In this document: positions 32,220 to 42,176 of the stretch, in pieces | How the letters are laid out: each line of letters begins with the position of its first letter | How positions within the stretch are numbered: the stretch's first letter is position 1 | Assembly (NCBI RefSeq): GCF_017830045.1 | Contig: NZ_JAEDXU010000001.1 | Location: 186,001 to 250,000 of the forward strand | DNA: 64,000 bases | Direction: 5' to 3' | From: Enterococcus larvae | GTDB lineage: Bacteria; Bacillota; Bacilli; Lactobacillales; Enterococcaceae | Made by a program: the position numbers and the translations under genes | Notes under the pieces: model-generated | What the model saw: the letters and a program-made list of their open reading frames with translations, nothing else | What the model was told of the DNA's origin: nothing | Database searches by the model: none

Positions 32220-35200
32220 GCTAGACGCCCCCTCAGTCTTCTTTCTGTATTTTCTGCCAGTTTTTCAGATAATCGGTTTATGTCATCATCCGAATGAATA
32301 TGAATATTATCAAAATTAAAGTTAAAAACTGGCTTACTGGTAATGGTTGTGTTTTTTGTCGTAGTTTGTTGATCATCTTGTGTTCCCATCGCTGACAATT
32401 TTTTAAAAGGAATAGGTTGTAACATTCCAGCGTTAACACCCGTACCCGATTCGTATTCATAATTTTTAAATTTCGCTCGTGTCATTCCGGCAGGCATTAC
32501 CTGGGTACCGAGTGGTGCATCATCTATATAAACATTGCGCCCCTGAGGAACAAACCAATCGCCGCCCGGAAATCTGACTGCCTCTCGGTACAACGATCCT
32601 GATTGATCGTTTACAAGCATATTGCCTCCAGGGTGGTAATTCGTTCCCTTTTCATTTACTTCAAGCGATTTGCCACCCGGACCTCTTACATACTGTTCTC
32701 GTGTAATTACATCAATATAGACTGTTTTTCCGTTTACGCTATTAATAGCATTTTGCGCCGATGTTGCGCCGGATGTGTCTGCTTGTAGGTAAATATTTTT
32801 AATGGAATCCGGAATATTTTCCCATGCGTTGTATGTAGCTTTCGATGATGATATTTTACTTTCTAAATCTGAGTTGTTTGCTAGTAGTTCCTTTTGTGTT
32901 GGTGTCAAACTATTAAAATGTTGTAATGCTTCCTCTGATCCTAGCAATTTTAAAATTAAGTCTGAGTTTTCCATACCTAACTCTTTTTCTAAAATTTTGA
33001 AGTTGTTCCAATTACCTGTTTCAGCGATAGCATCCAGAGTTTTCATCATCGCAACATCATTATCAACTGAAAGCATTTTTTGCTCGACAGTCATTTCATT
33101 CCATTTTCCTGACTCGCCCAGAGCAATCGATACCGTTTCGTGAGCATTTGTATTCAGTTCTGCGTGTTTAAGAATGTATTCGATGTCATTCCATCCACTT
33201 TCGGATTGAGCTGCCTCCATAATCACTTCATTCACATTGGTCTTAAGGGTTCCTGTTTTTTCGTCATAGACTAAGCTGTTCCATTTTTCATTGCCTAAAA
33301 TTGCCTCTTGTGTCATATGCTCAGTAGAAGTTGCTAGAATCGTGCTTGCTTCCTCAAAATCTGAACTAGCCGCAATAGCTTTACTGGAAATTTCCTGATA
33401 ATTTAGCCCATGCTGCTTAAATACTGCCTCAATTTGTGCTGTATCATAGCCCATAGCTCGCAATGCTTGTGCATATTTCTGTCCGAGTTCTTCCGTCATA
33501 GCAACGTTTGAAGCTTCGAGTCTGCTCATTTCCTGTGAATATTCTGCAGCGCTGATTAGACCAGCATCTTTCGCCTCAGTGATCTGTTCCACTTGTTCTT
33601 TATAAGACTCTGTTTGCTTGCGAAGGGCATTTCCAATCGAACCTGTGAAGTTTTCTAATTGTTGCTGTGTCATCTTTTGAACATTACTGTTCATACCATT
33701 TAGGATTGATTCCTTTTCTTTTCCTGAAATCTTTAGTAGGTTTAATTCCGCCTCTATCATTGATTGTCTATTTGACAAAACAAGGGCTTTTTCTTCTGCA
33801 GTAAATTTCGATGTATCGTTTTTATGTCGTTCATAGATAGATGCGACTTGATCAGCCATACGCCCTGTAGCTTCTACAACTTCGTCGGTCATTGCTTTTT
33901 GAGTTTCGGCATTTTTCTGTGCTGATTCTTGTAGGTGTTCTGGTAACGCATCTGCCATTTCCTGAATTGCTTCGTTGGTTTCTGCCGCAGTCTCTTTTAT
34001 CTGTTCCTGCATATCCCGGAAAGAGTTTATTACCTTTTCGGCGCTCCCATCAATACCCAGTTCAAATCCCTGCATAGCTACCATGCTATCTGTAGAAAAC
34101 CCTTGAACTTCTAGTAAGGTTTTATCCATTTCCTCGCCAACATCAAAGCCCCAACGGTTTACACGTTGTGAGGAGTTCCACGCTTCTTCTCCCCAGAGTT
34201 TCCATACAGCCGTTCCAACCACTAGAGCACCTGCCGCAATTCCTAGAGGAGAAGTTAAAAGCCCTAAAGCTCCTGTTGCTCCAGTAACACCACTAGTTGC
34301 CCACACAGCCGCTTTAGCAAATAAGCTCATTGAGCCTGTTGCTCCAGCTACTGAATTGGCAGTTGTCACTGTTGCAGCACTTGCTGCGGAACCTGCTGAC
34401 TCTAGCCCTAATAATCCAGATCTAGCACGCCCTACCCATTGGACTGCTTTACCAGTCCCAGTGATTATTCCACCAAGACCTTTAGTTAGTCCTCCTAGGA
34501 ATGTCAATACTGGTCCACCTGCAACAACGATACCCGTTAAGCCCAAAGCAAATTGTTTAGTTTCAGGTTTAGCATCAGCAAATTTTTGAATCATATCTTT
34601 TATTGATTGAATCAAGGGGCCTGATTTTTCCAGGGTATCAGCTATTACCGGTAATAATTCATTTCCAAATGTAATTGCTAAATTATTGATTTTATTTTTT
34701 GCAAGTTCGATCTGATTTGCTGTGGTAGCAAATTTATTTTCGGCCTCTGCATTTAAAGCGTTGTTCTCTTTCCAAGCAGTATTAGACAGATCAACAGCTC
34801 CGGCGAAAAGCTCACTGGCATTGCTGGCGCGCAATAACGAATCTCGCAGGCGAACCTCAGTGATTCCCATGTCGTCAAGCACTTTTATTGCGCTTGTGCC
34901 TCGCTCTTCTGCAGTTGATAAGCCTTGAATAAATGCTCCCAAGGCTCCTGTTGCGTCGTCTTTAAACGCTTGGGCGAACTGTTCTCCGCTCATGCCTGCA
35001 ACGTCTGCAAAGTCTCTTAGCTTGCCCTCAGCATCCGCAGCGCTTTTATACATTTCACTCATGCCTTTTTTGCCTAAGCCTAAATAATTCGATAGATTTT
35101 GTGCTTCTTTTCCACCCGCGTGGAACGCCGCTGAAACCTGCTCCATGGTCACACCATTTGCTGACGCAATCTGCTCCAGTTCGTTAAAAGCACCAGCACC

Positions 35201-36253
35201 TGTTTCTGCTGCTAATTGCATATTAATAAGTGCTTTAGAAATTGCTGATCCTCCCGCCTCAGCTTCCAAACCTACTGAAGATAAAGCAGCAGATAAGCCT
35301 AAAATATCGGACTGAGACATTCCAACTTGTGAGCCTGCAGCACCTAGTCGCATAGCCATGTTCATAATATCTGCCTCTGTAGTGCTGTATGAGTTCCCCA
35401 AGGCGACGATAGAAGATCCTAAACGATCATATTCAGCAACAGCCCCTTTAGGGAGGGTGACATTCACAAATTTAGCAAGTTGGCTGGCACCTTGTTCTCC
35501 AGCTAGATTGGTGGCTGTACCAAGTTTTGCAATGGTTTCCGTGAAGCTTTCAATCTCTGGCGTCTTAATTCCCAATTGTCCTGCCGTAGCTGCCAGCTGT
35601 GCAAGGTCCGCAGCAGAAGTTGGCACACGCTCAGACATTGCCCTGATTCCGTCAGAGAGCGCATTAAGCTCTTCTGCTGTTCCATCAACGGTTTTAGTAA
35701 CATCTGCAAATGAATTTTCGTAATCAATAGCAGCTTTTGCGCCTAAAGTCATGACACCACCAACTGCTGCCCCAGCAATTGACCATTTTTTCCCAACGGA
35801 AATCATACCGTCCCCGACTTTCGTCATCGTGTTTCCGGCGGACTCCATGCCTTCGCCAACACGTCGCCATCCGCTGTTTTGATAATTGATTTGAGCATTC
35901 AATAAATCATGCTGTCGCTGTAGTTCTTGGATAGATAATGCAGTCTCGTTGTAGCTTTGGGCGGCTAACTGTGCTGCTCGGCTGCCCTCTCCCTGAGTAG
36001 CAATTGCTTCGCGATATCGTTGATCATATACTCCTAATGCTTGTTGTTGCAGATTTATTTGTTTGGTAAGAGCGCCTAATTGTGCTGAACTGGAAGAAGT
36101 TGATGTTCCAAAACCCGTTATACCCTTCGATGCCAACTGCGCTTCGGATTTCGCTACTTTCAGTTCTCGTTTTAACGCTGTAATATTCTTATTAAAATCA
36201 ATCGTATCAAGCGCGACCTTCGCACTCAGTACACCTAAATTCCCACTTGCCAT
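32216..36253 (-). CDS. Tail tape measure protein
   Basis: The 1345-residue protein sets tail length. An N-terminal coiled coil is followed by a TP901-type core (about 180-530, rich in Gly/Ala, with VDGTAEELNALSDGIRAMSE), hydrophobic segments at about 570-700, then long helical repeats. It is the largest gene of the prophage, as expected. It starts 17 bases after the end of the frameshifted chaperone frame. Confidence 0.92.
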   Translation of the reverse strand: MASGNLGVLSAKVALDTIDFNKNITALKRELKVAKSEAQLASKGITGFGTSTSSSSAQLGALTKQINLQQQALGVYDQRYREAIATQGEGSRAAQLAAQSYNETALSIQELQRQHDLLNAQINYQNSGWRRVGEGMESAGNTMTKVGDGMISVGKKWSIAGAAVGGVMTLGAKAAIDYENSFADVTKTVDGTAEELNALSDGIRAMSERVPTSAADLAQLAATAGQLGIKTPEIESFTETIAKLGTATNLAGEQGASQLAKFVNVTLPKGAVAEYDRLGSSIVALGNSYSTTEADIMNMAMRLGAAGSQVGMSQSDILGLSAALSSVGLEAEAGGSAISKALINMQLAAETGAGAFNELEQIASANGVTMEQVSAAFHAGGKEAQNLSNYLGLGKKGMSEMYKSAADAEGKLRDFADVAGMSGEQFAQAFKDDATGALGAFIQGLSTAEERGTSAIKVLDDMGITEVRLRDSLLRASNASELFAGAVDLSNTAWKENNALNAEAENKFATTANQIELAKNKINNLAITFGNELLPVIADTLEKSGPLIQSIKDMIQKFADAKPETKQFALGLTGIVVAGGPVLTFLGGLTKGLGGIITGTGKAVQWVGRARSGLLGLESAGSAASAATVTTANSVAGATGSMSLFAKAAVWATSGVTGATGALGLLTSPLGIAAGALVVGTAVWKLWGEEAWNSSQRVNRWGFDVGEEMDKTLLEVQGFSTDSMVAMQGFELGIDGSAEKVINSFRDMQEQIKETAAETNEAIQEMADALPEHLQESAQKNAETQKAMTDEVVEATGRMADQVASIYERHKNDTSKFTAEEKALVLSNRQSMIEAELNLLKISGKEKESILNGMNSNVQKMTQQQLENFTGSIGNALRKQTESYKEQVEQITEAKDAGLISAAEYSQEMSRLEASNVAMTEELGQKYAQALRAMGYDTAQIEAVFKQHGLNYQEISSKAIAASSDFEEASTILATSTEHMTQEAILGNEKWNSLVYDEKTGTLKTNVNEVIMEAAQSESGWNDIEYILKHAELNTNAHETVSIALGESGKWNEMTVEQKMLSVDNDVAMMKTLDAIAETGNWNNFKILEKELGMENSDLILKLLGSEEALQHFNSLTPTQKELLANNSDLESKISSSKATYNAWENIPDSIKNIYLQADTSGATSAQNAINSVNGKTVYIDVITREQYVRGPGGKSLEVNEKGTNYHPGGNMLVNDQSGSLYREAVRFPGGDWFVPQGRNVYIDDAPLGTQVMPAGMTRAKFKNYEYESGTGVNAGMLQPIPFKKLSAMGTQDDQQTTTKNTTITSKPVFNFNFDNIHIHSDDDINRLSEKLAENTERRLRGRLA

Positions 36254-36270
36254 TTATTTGCCCTCCTTCC

Positions 36271-36788
36271 CTAAAAATTGAGCTGATCAGCATATTCAAT
36301 GACAGGACCATCTGTCATCCCCTGCTGCCAATTTCCAAATTCTAAATCAAGCATCTGAAAGTAATCTTCTTTATCAATTCTTTCTGGAAGCCAACCATAT
36401 TTTTCCATGAGATATTTATAAAATTGCTTGATAAAAATATCTGGATCGATGGCATCAGAGTCGGTTTCTACTTTCCCGACTCGTCTGTTACGACCTCTCT
36501 TTTTCCGTCATTTAGTTGGATGCTCATTAGCACCTGAGCAAAGAACATGAAAAATGTAGTCGAGTCGACGACTTGAAAACCTGTTTCAAATTGCTTTGAT
36601 GAAATATTAAAATATTCGCAAATAAGATTCACGGCTTCATCCATTTCCTCTGTTGGATAATCGTTGCCTAAGAAATCCCCAGCATTATATTTCTTTAGAA
36701 TCTCTGTTGCCCTTCTAAAAAGCCCGAAATTGATAGGCTGGCTTTGAATCTTCTTTTCTTTACCTTTGATTGTCAAAATTAAATCCAT
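36271..36788 (-). CDS. Tail assembly chaperone, -1 frameshift fusion (gpGT type)
   Basis: A second frame, shifted by -1, stays open from the slippery site at 36471-36477 to a TAG at 36271. It encodes about 66 residues (ending EYADQLNF) with the look of the T domain. Slippage would yield a fusion of about 172 residues. The fusion protein is expected to bind the tape measure during tail assembly. Such frameshifts are conserved at this position in long-tailed phages. Confidence 0.82.
36468..36788 (-). CDS. Tail assembly chaperone (gpG type)
   Basis: A 106-residue protein read in the zero frame to the TAG at 36468. I chose the ATG at 36788 because AAGGAGC precedes it. It coats the tape measure protein with its frameshifted form. 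The slippery heptamer immediately precedes the stop. Confidence 0.85.
   Translation of the reverse strand: MDLILTIKGKEKKIQSQPINFGLFRRATEILKKYNAGDFLGNDYPTEEMDEAVNLICEYFNISSKQFETGFQVVDSTTFFMFFAQVLMSIQLNDGKREVVTDESGK
36471..36477 (-). other. Slippery heptamer for programmed -1 frameshift
   Basis: G GGA AAG in the zero frame, the same heptamer used by phage lambda gene G. The next codon is the zero-frame stop TAG, which can enhance slippage. Confidence 0.85.
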
Positions 36789-36830
36789 ACCTGATGCTCC
36801 TTTCAAAAATAAAGAAGGTTAGTCAAAAGA

Positions 36831-37442
36831 CTAACCTTCTGGGATTGTATTGATTGCTGCAGGCTCCGTTACTTCTTCAAACCATTTCTTTGTTACTTCT
36901 GTAACATCAGTTTTCTTGCCATCGTCATCCAATTTGTAATTGAAAAGCCCGTCATAATCACGACTAATTGACTTTCCTGTCAAAGTTGGCGTCTGGTAAT
37001 TGATTGACTCTCCTTTTGTCTGTGCATCTTCCGTGAATGGTTGAAAGCGAGTTTTGTATAAAATACGGTACTGATACCCACCACCCACACCTTTAGAGCG
37101 TGGCATACGAAACGCCAGAGCTCCGTATGGGGCTGAATCTTCTGTTGTTGCCTTTACGCCACCCAGACTATCTTTTTGTCGCCCCAGCAACAATGCCTCT
37201 TTATCAGGTAATAAATCATTGATATTCAAGCTCACATCATAAGAAGTGACTGCTGTTTCTGTCTCGTCAATTGAGTCATCTGCATATAGGTTTCCTTCTG
37301 CTAATTGTGGGGTAAGAGTCAATTGAATCGCTTTTGCTAATTTAATAGGCTCCTTGTATGTTGGTGCTTGTGCTGCGTTTTCCTGATCGGTTTCTACGTC
37401 CATTTCGAACCAATATAAACCATTAATACCAATTTTAGCCAT
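36831..37442 (-). CDS. Major tail (tube) protein
   Basis: The 203-residue protein begins MAKIGINGLYWFEMD and matches the phi13/TP901-type major tail families in length and position. Features include ALAFRMPRSKG and a beta-rich composition with no coiled coil. It forms the tail tube. AAGGAA precedes the ATG. Confidence 0.85.
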   Translation of the reverse strand: MAKIGINGLYWFEMDVETDQENAAQAPTYKEPIKLAKAIQLTLTPQLAEGNLYADDSIDETETAVTSYDVSLNINDLLPDKEALLLGRQKDSLGGVKATTEDSAPYGALAFRMPRSKGVGGGYQYRILYKTRFQPFTEDAQTKGESINYQTPTLTGKSISRDYDGLFNYKLDDDGKKTDVTEVTKKWFEEVTEPAAINTIPEG

Positions 37443-37445
37443 GTG

Positions 37446-37847
37446 CTATTTTCCTTCTTTCTTGTATATTTCTTGTTCTATTTCTTGTGAATAAATCAAT
37501 GCTCGCTGGATCGTATTCTCTGTTTTATCAAAAATAAGAGGCGAACTCACAACTCTTAAAAAACCAAGGTGCTTCATTTTTCCGTCAATAAAATTCTGAA
37601 TATTCCCATGACTGCCATCTTTTGAAAAAAGGCTAATCTGGAAAGTTACGACACTTGTTTCCTCCTGATCATCAGCAAACATTCCTGGAATATTTTCAAG
37701 CTCGTAGATTGCAATAGCAGGATAGGCGAGCGCAGGCAATTTATTTGCAGATATGTTTGGTACACCTTGTACTCTTGCCACCCACTCAACAACTTCTGGA
37801 ATAGAAAGAACCCCATTCACGATATCTGCAGTAAGCTCAATAATCAT
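37446..37847 (-). CDS. Tail terminator / minor tail protein
   Basis: A 133-residue protein located between gp10-like protein and the major tail protein, the usual place of the tail terminator. The pattern YPAIAIYELENI ... VVTFQISLFSKDG fits such proteins. It would cap the tail tube. It overlaps the previous gene by 4 bases. Confidence 0.65.
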   Translation of the reverse strand: MIIELTADIVNGVLSIPEVVEWVARVQGVPNISANKLPALAYPAIAIYELENIPGMFADDQEETSVVTFQISLFSKDGSHGNIQNFIDGKMKHLGFLRVVSSPLIFDKTENTIQRALIYSQEIEQEIYKKEGK

Positions 37848-38245
37848 AAATTTAACAATCCTTTCATTCCTTCTTGTTGTTTCCTTAATACCTCAGATTT
37901 CTTAGCAGTGATGGAGCGCTGTACAATATTCTGTGGACGCTGGTAAACTGTGCCAAACTCAACAAAGTACATTCGCCAAGCTACCTTTTTATTGAAGCCT
38001 ACTTCGACATATTTTTCATCAGTAGCACCACCTTTTATTGCTGTGATTTCTACGTTATCTCTTGCGTGCCCTTCACCATATCTGTGAGACGATCCATTTG
38101 AGACATTTGTATTCTGTTGCATTTCACTTTTTAGCGGCTCAGCAGATTCTTTCAAAACATTATTCAAACCTTTGTTAACCCTTTGTTCCGTCAAATCTAA
38201 ATTCCTCATGACTTCATCTATATTAAAATCAAAGCCTTCCGCCAT
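37844..38245 (-). CDS. HK97 gp10-like head-tail protein
   Basis: A 133-residue protein with the gp10 pattern (LKESAEPLKSEMQQN, then YVEVGFNKKVAWRMYFVEFGT). It belongs to the head-tail joining set. It overlaps the preceding gene by 17 bases. GGAGG lies upstream of the ATG. Confidence 0.8.
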   Translation of the reverse strand: MAEGFDFNIDEVMRNLDLTEQRVNKGLNNVLKESAEPLKSEMQQNTNVSNGSSHRYGEGHARDNVEITAIKGGATDEKYVEVGFNKKVAWRMYFVEFGTVYQRPQNIVQRSITAKKSEVLRKQQEGMKGLLNL

Positions 38246-38573
38246 TTGCTAACACCTCCCCGAAAACTATCAATTCTTTGCGGTCGCCTACAGGGTCACC
38301 CACAGAAACAATGCTGTAAAAATCGCCTTCAAAGTCAAAACTCATTGAGTTATCAATATCTTTGTTGTATCGCATAGCAAGTCGTACCCGTTTGATTGCA
38401 AGCGTAGCAGCTGAACCTTCTTTTTCCTTACTGCTACTGATAACATCCCGGACATTACACCATTTCTTTTTTTGCTCAGTCCATGTGGGCACAAGGTTTC
38501 CGCCCTTATCTGTAGTATAGTCAGAAGCAACATAAAACTGTACAGGGCGACTATACGAGGCAATCTTACTCAT
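38229..38573 (-). CDS. Head-tail joining (head closure) protein
   Basis: The 114-residue protein starts MSKIASYSRPVQFYV at 38573, overlapping the connector gene by 8 bases; the longer frame is an artefact of that overlap. Its size, beta-rich content and position fit the head-tail joining family. It bridges connector and tail. Confidence 0.75.
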   Translation of the reverse strand: MSKIASYSRPVQFYVASDYTTDKGGNLVPTWTEQKKKWCNVRDVISSSKEKEGSAATLAIKRVRLAMRYNKDIDNSMSFDFEGDFYSIVSVGDPVGDRKELIVFGEVLANGGRL

Positions 38574-38859
38574 CTGACTCACCAATAGAATACTTGATTG
38601 AATTGACAAGTGCTTGAATTGATAAAGGGAAGGAGGCGACCGATTGAGCATCCGTAGCTTCACCCCTATGTTCCATGAGATACATAACCATCGATGACAA
38701 GACGAGTGGCAAAATTTTACTATTCTTATCGAATGCTCCGGCATTTTTCACGATTTGAATAGATGCGTCTAAATAGCTCCGGACAATTGTTTTTTCTTCA
38801 GCCTCCCATTTTCCAGAAAACATCAGCTCGTCAATTGGTAGAATGTCTTTATCTGCCAT
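38566..38859 (-). CDS. Head-tail connector (gp6-like)
   Basis: A 97-residue helical protein with the layout of small gp6/gp15-like adaptors (ELMFSGKWEAEEKTIVRSYLDA). It lies between the capsid and joining genes and probably forms the ring under the portal. Confidence 0.75.
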   Translation of the reverse strand: MADKDILPIDELMFSGKWEAEEKTIVRSYLDASIQIVKNAGAFDKNSKILPLVLSSMVMYLMEHRGEATDAQSVASFPLSIQALVNSIKYSIGESDE

Positions 38860-38868
38860 GCTTTAGCC

Positions 38869-39045
38869 TCATTTCTCAAGCGTAATTTTTTCGTCTTTTA
38901 CCTTTTCAAAAAAATCGCCGCCGAAAACTTGTAGATTATCTTCAGCTTCGGCAGCACGTTTTGCAGTGAAATTGATTTCTTGCCCTACAGCGTAAATCTC
39001 ACTTGTTTTTTTATCCTTAAATTCCTTTAAAACTACATATTTCAT
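38869..39045 (-). CDS. Small phage head-region protein (58 aa)
   Basis: The frame runs from an ATG at 39045, with GGAGGGG 5 bases upstream, to a TGA at 38869. The protein starts MKYVVLKEFKDKKT and ends with a charged helix. It lies between the capsid gene (2 bases away) and the connector gene (9 bases away). Similar small proteins occur here in related phages. Function unknown. Confidence 0.75.
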   Translation of the reverse strand: MKYVVLKEFKDKKTSEIYAVGQEINFTAKRAAEAEDNLQVFGGDFFEKVKDEKITLEK

Positions 39046-39047
39046 GT

Positions 39048-40238
39048 TTACCCCTCCGGAATCGTGGTAGTTGAGATTTTACCAAATACTGCTGCATTAT
39101 CATCCCATAGTTGAACATCGAAACGATCAATTACACGAACATCGGTAGTGTTACGAGTAAATGATTTTCCACCCGTATCTGTCGCTTTGATTTCATAAAC
39201 ACCGCGATCGAATAGGATTACTGCTTCTTTCAAATCCCCTAAGAAAATCGGCGCCTTGTCTGATTCAGTAGGTAGGAATTTGTTGCCTAAGACAGTAACC
39301 GGGTATTTCCCGAATAGCTGCATTTTTGTTGCATCTGTTGGTGTTGGTTGCAGAATATATTTTCCATCTTTATCTTTCAACTTATCCAGGTAGTTAAAGC
39401 CATCCTGATTCGTTACAACTCCCGAAGTAATTAATAGAGCTGGGTCCAATGTCACATTAAAAACATCTTTCAAAGAATCCACATCACTAATATCGGCTGT
39501 TTGCGGCAACGTCTTGAGTAATGTTAAAATGACAGCATTTCGAGTGATGACAGATTTCTTTGCAATCCATTTATAAATATAAGTCAATAGATTTGCATCT
39601 GAATCCTGCAACAAGGTGTTAGGGATTGGCAAAATACCTGCATAATCCTTAATGCTGTATTTTTTATTCGCAAATTTAGGATTTTCAACTTCTGCGATTT
39701 CGTCCCATTCTTCAATGTTCGCAAAAGGTGTGATATCTGCAAGCTTTTCGAGTACACGGCTCCCGCTTTTCGTGCTAACTCGCTCAGTTGTCACAAGGTT
39801 TTCAAGAGCAACGAAAGTGCGACGCAGCTCATTTATTTTCGTTTGAACATCGATAGGAATAATTAAGCCGCCGTCTTCATCTGTCGACGAGCTGAAACTC
39901 CTGATTTCTTTCACACGATCAAAAATCTGTTCATCGTCTGCAGTAATCGTCTTCCCTCGAACTGCTTTTAAAAATACCGCGTTATAACGTTTTTCGACTT
40001 CCTTGTTATCCAATTCAGAAATGGATCGTTCGTCTGGTAGTGTAGTTTTTTGCTCTACTGGGTCGATTTCGGGATTGTCCAACTCGCGCGCTTCAAGTGT
40101 CAAATCGAGCTTTTCACGTGCTTCTTTCAGTTCATCCTTTAATCCTCGCAACTCTTCCGCAGACGATCCAGCATTTACAGCTTCATCAAATGCCTTCTTT
40201 TTTGTTGCTACTTGTTGACGTAGTTCTCTTTCGTTCAT
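39048..40238 (-). CDS. Major capsid protein, HK97 family
   Basis: A 396-residue protein. The N-terminal ~105 residues are a charged coiled-coil delta domain, expected to act as an internal scaffold and be removed by the protease. The mature fold begins near SSSTDEDGGLIIPIDVQTKI and shows the A-domain motifs IPNTLLQDSD and VLGNKFLP. GAGGA precedes the ATG. Confidence 0.92.
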   Translation of the reverse strand: MNERELRQQVATKKKAFDEAVNAGSSAEELRGLKDELKEAREKLDLTLEARELDNPEIDPVEQKTTLPDERSISELDNKEVEKRYNAVFLKAVRGKTITADDEQIFDRVKEIRSFSSSTDEDGGLIIPIDVQTKINELRRTFVALENLVTTERVSTKSGSRVLEKLADITPFANIEEWDEIAEVENPKFANKKYSIKDYAGILPIPNTLLQDSDANLLTYIYKWIAKKSVITRNAVILTLLKTLPQTADISDVDSLKDVFNVTLDPALLITSGVVTNQDGFNYLDKLKDKDGKYILQPTPTDATKMQLFGKYPVTVLGNKFLPTESDKAPIFLGDLKEAVILFDRGVYEIKATDTGGKSFTRNTTDVRVIDRFDVQLWDDNAAVFGKISTTTIPEG

Positions 40239-40291
40239 ATTTTTACATTCCTCTTTTCTGATTTTTAGGCTAAAAAAAGCGTTCCAACTCC

Positions 40292-40906
40292 TTAGCTGTA
40301 CGCTTCTGCCTCAATTTTTAATAATTCAATTTCTGTATTAAGTTTTTTTCGTTCCAGTTGCTCGACTTGATCCCGACTTCTTGACCCAATTACCGCCTCT
40401 GTATCCGAATATGCAGGTGTGGTGACGATAGAAACATCATAAATTTTATTTATGCGTCGGATAGTCCGTATATATTCCGCCCCATCTTTGTCAGTCTGTT
40501 CCCACTCCTCCGACTCTGGATCGCTTGACACTGTAAACGCGAAGGAACATTGATTTACTATTCCCTGGCGGATGTTCTCGAGCAAGTCTGCTGAATAACT
40601 TGTTTTCGTAGGTTTTACACGGAAACGTAATCCAATAGCATCGATTTCAATCTCTAAGTTGATGCCTGAACGTCCTAAAATTTTACTTTCTTCATGATTG
40701 AACAACGCTGTCACATTTGAAATATCCGTATCCTTTAGTGCTTCAGGAGCAATTTTCTCCCGGAACCACCCGCCTAACAATTCACTCATTCGATTAAACT
40801 TAAGAGCATACCCCTCAATATAATCAGTCTGATTTTCTGGATCATTTCGCAGTTCAATTGTCGTTGTTGTTTGTCTGATCTCCTTCGTCCCCGTTTTTAT
40901 TTTCAT
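40292..40906 (-). CDS. HK97-type prohead protease
   Basis: The 204-residue serine protease cleaves the capsid delta domain. The His motif lies in TALFNHEESKILG and the Ser in VNQCSFAFTV. It overlaps the portal gene by 53 bases; its own GGGAGGTGAG ribosome binding site lies inside the portal gene and fixes the ATG. Confidence 0.9.
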   Translation of the reverse strand: MKIKTGTKEIRQTTTTIELRNDPENQTDYIEGYALKFNRMSELLGGWFREKIAPEALKDTDISNVTALFNHEESKILGRSGINLEIEIDAIGLRFRVKPTKTSYSADLLENIRQGIVNQCSFAFTVSSDPESEEWEQTDKDGAEYIRTIRRINKIYDVSIVTTPAYSDTEAVIGSRSRDQVEQLERKKLNTEIELLKIEAEAYS

Positions 40907-42176
40907 TTTCTAACTCACCTCCCTTCATGGCTTCAAACATCTTATCAACTCCAGCCTTAGCATTTTGATAGCGAACTAAATTATCAGCTTGTGTCCAATT
41001 CAGTGTAATAAATGGTGTTTTACTCCATTCAGCATCATAGGGGCTGGATTCATTTTCTGCTCGAATGTCATCAAGCGTTTTAGCCCCGGTTTCTGCTTGA
41101 ATTTTATGAACCTCTGCCCGCGTTTTTGAATCTCCTCTCAATTCACTATCAAGATTGAATTTTATATAATGTTCTTCTTCCTGCTCTTTTTCAGTGAATA
41201 TCTTGGTATTAAACTCTATTTCTATGCGGGTTATCCATGGCTGCAAAGCATTTTTTACATACTCTAAAGACTGAATTTCTGAATTGGAATACGTCGCTCG
41301 TCCCATCTCATTTATTTTATGAAGAGGGACTTTATAGATTGCAGCAATTTTCTGGGTATTAAATTTTTGAGAATCAATAAACTGCATATCTTCGTTGGTT
41401 ATACCAAGTTGCTGATATTCCAGCCCGCTATCAATGACGGCGATTGCGTCCGATCCGTTCACACGTTTCCATTCATCTTTAGCCTTTTGCTTTGCGTCAG
41501 CTGCCAGCATACCTGGAACTTTGAGAATACCTTTAGGAGTGCCTCCATGTTCTAAAAGATTTTTATTGTAATCATTCGCCAACTCATTCGACTGTACCCG
41601 CTCAGCAATAACCCTAATCGGTGATTTGCCGATGATTCCGTCTCTACTGAACCCTTTCACATGAATAACTTCCCAGGGGTGTAACAGCCTATTTTTATTC
41701 TCTATTGTAGTCTGATAATAGAGTGCTCCTGTCAATTGATCTTTCACGGGCTGTGTACTGTTCGGCAGGGGTAGCAACGCTTCAACTTCTCCGTCCTTGT
41801 CAAATTTCATTAATGAATAGTGGTTCCCATCAAGGAGCACATCGACCATAAGCAGCTTGAAATAATCACTGATATTCATATATTCATTTGGGCGACCTGT
41901 CAGAAGCTTCGCTAATTTGTTATCTTTTTTTCTAATCCTAACTATTTTTTCATCGTCTTTACGGTACAGCTTAACTGGTAACTTCGCCACGTCATCCGAC
42001 AAAATATTGACACACGTATAAATGTCATCAAATGTATCGGCGTTATCAACACGAACCGTTTTTCTTTTCGATCCGAAAAGTTCAGTTAAAAAGTTAAATC
42101 CGCCAGTTTGTAGTTGAGCTTCACTTCTTGTATCCTTCCGTTGCTCAGTTTTAGGAAATAAACGATCAACAATCAT
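40854..42176 (-). CDS. Portal protein, HK97 family
   Basis: The 440-residue portal is the DNA channel at the unique capsid vertex. Typical motifs include FDDIYTCVNILSDDVAKLPVKLY, GNHYSLMKFDKDG and PLHKINEMGRATYSNSEIQSLEYVKNALQPW (cut here by length rules only at family level). The acidic/Asn-rich tail overlaps the protease gene. The start overlaps the small membrane gene by 4 bases (ATGA). Confidence 0.92.
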   Translation of the reverse strand: MIVDRLFPKTEQRKDTRSEAQLQTGGFNFLTELFGSKRKTVRVDNADTFDDIYTCVNILSDDVAKLPVKLYRKDDEKIVRIRKKDNKLAKLLTGRPNEYMNISDYFKLLMVDVLLDGNHYSLMKFDKDGEVEALLPLPNSTQPVKDQLTGALYYQTTIENKNRLLHPWEVIHVKGFSRDGIIGKSPIRVIAERVQSNELANDYNKNLLEHGGTPKGILKVPGMLAADAKQKAKDEWKRVNGSDAIAVIDSGLEYQQLGITNEDMQFIDSQKFNTQKIAAIYKVPLHKINEMGRATYSNSEIQSLEYVKNALQPWITRIEIEFNTKIFTEKEQEEEHYIKFNLDSELRGDSKTRAEVHKIQAETGAKTLDDIRAENESSPYDAEWSKTPFITLNWTQADNLVRYQNAKAGVDKMFEAMKGGELENENKNGDEGDQTNNNDN

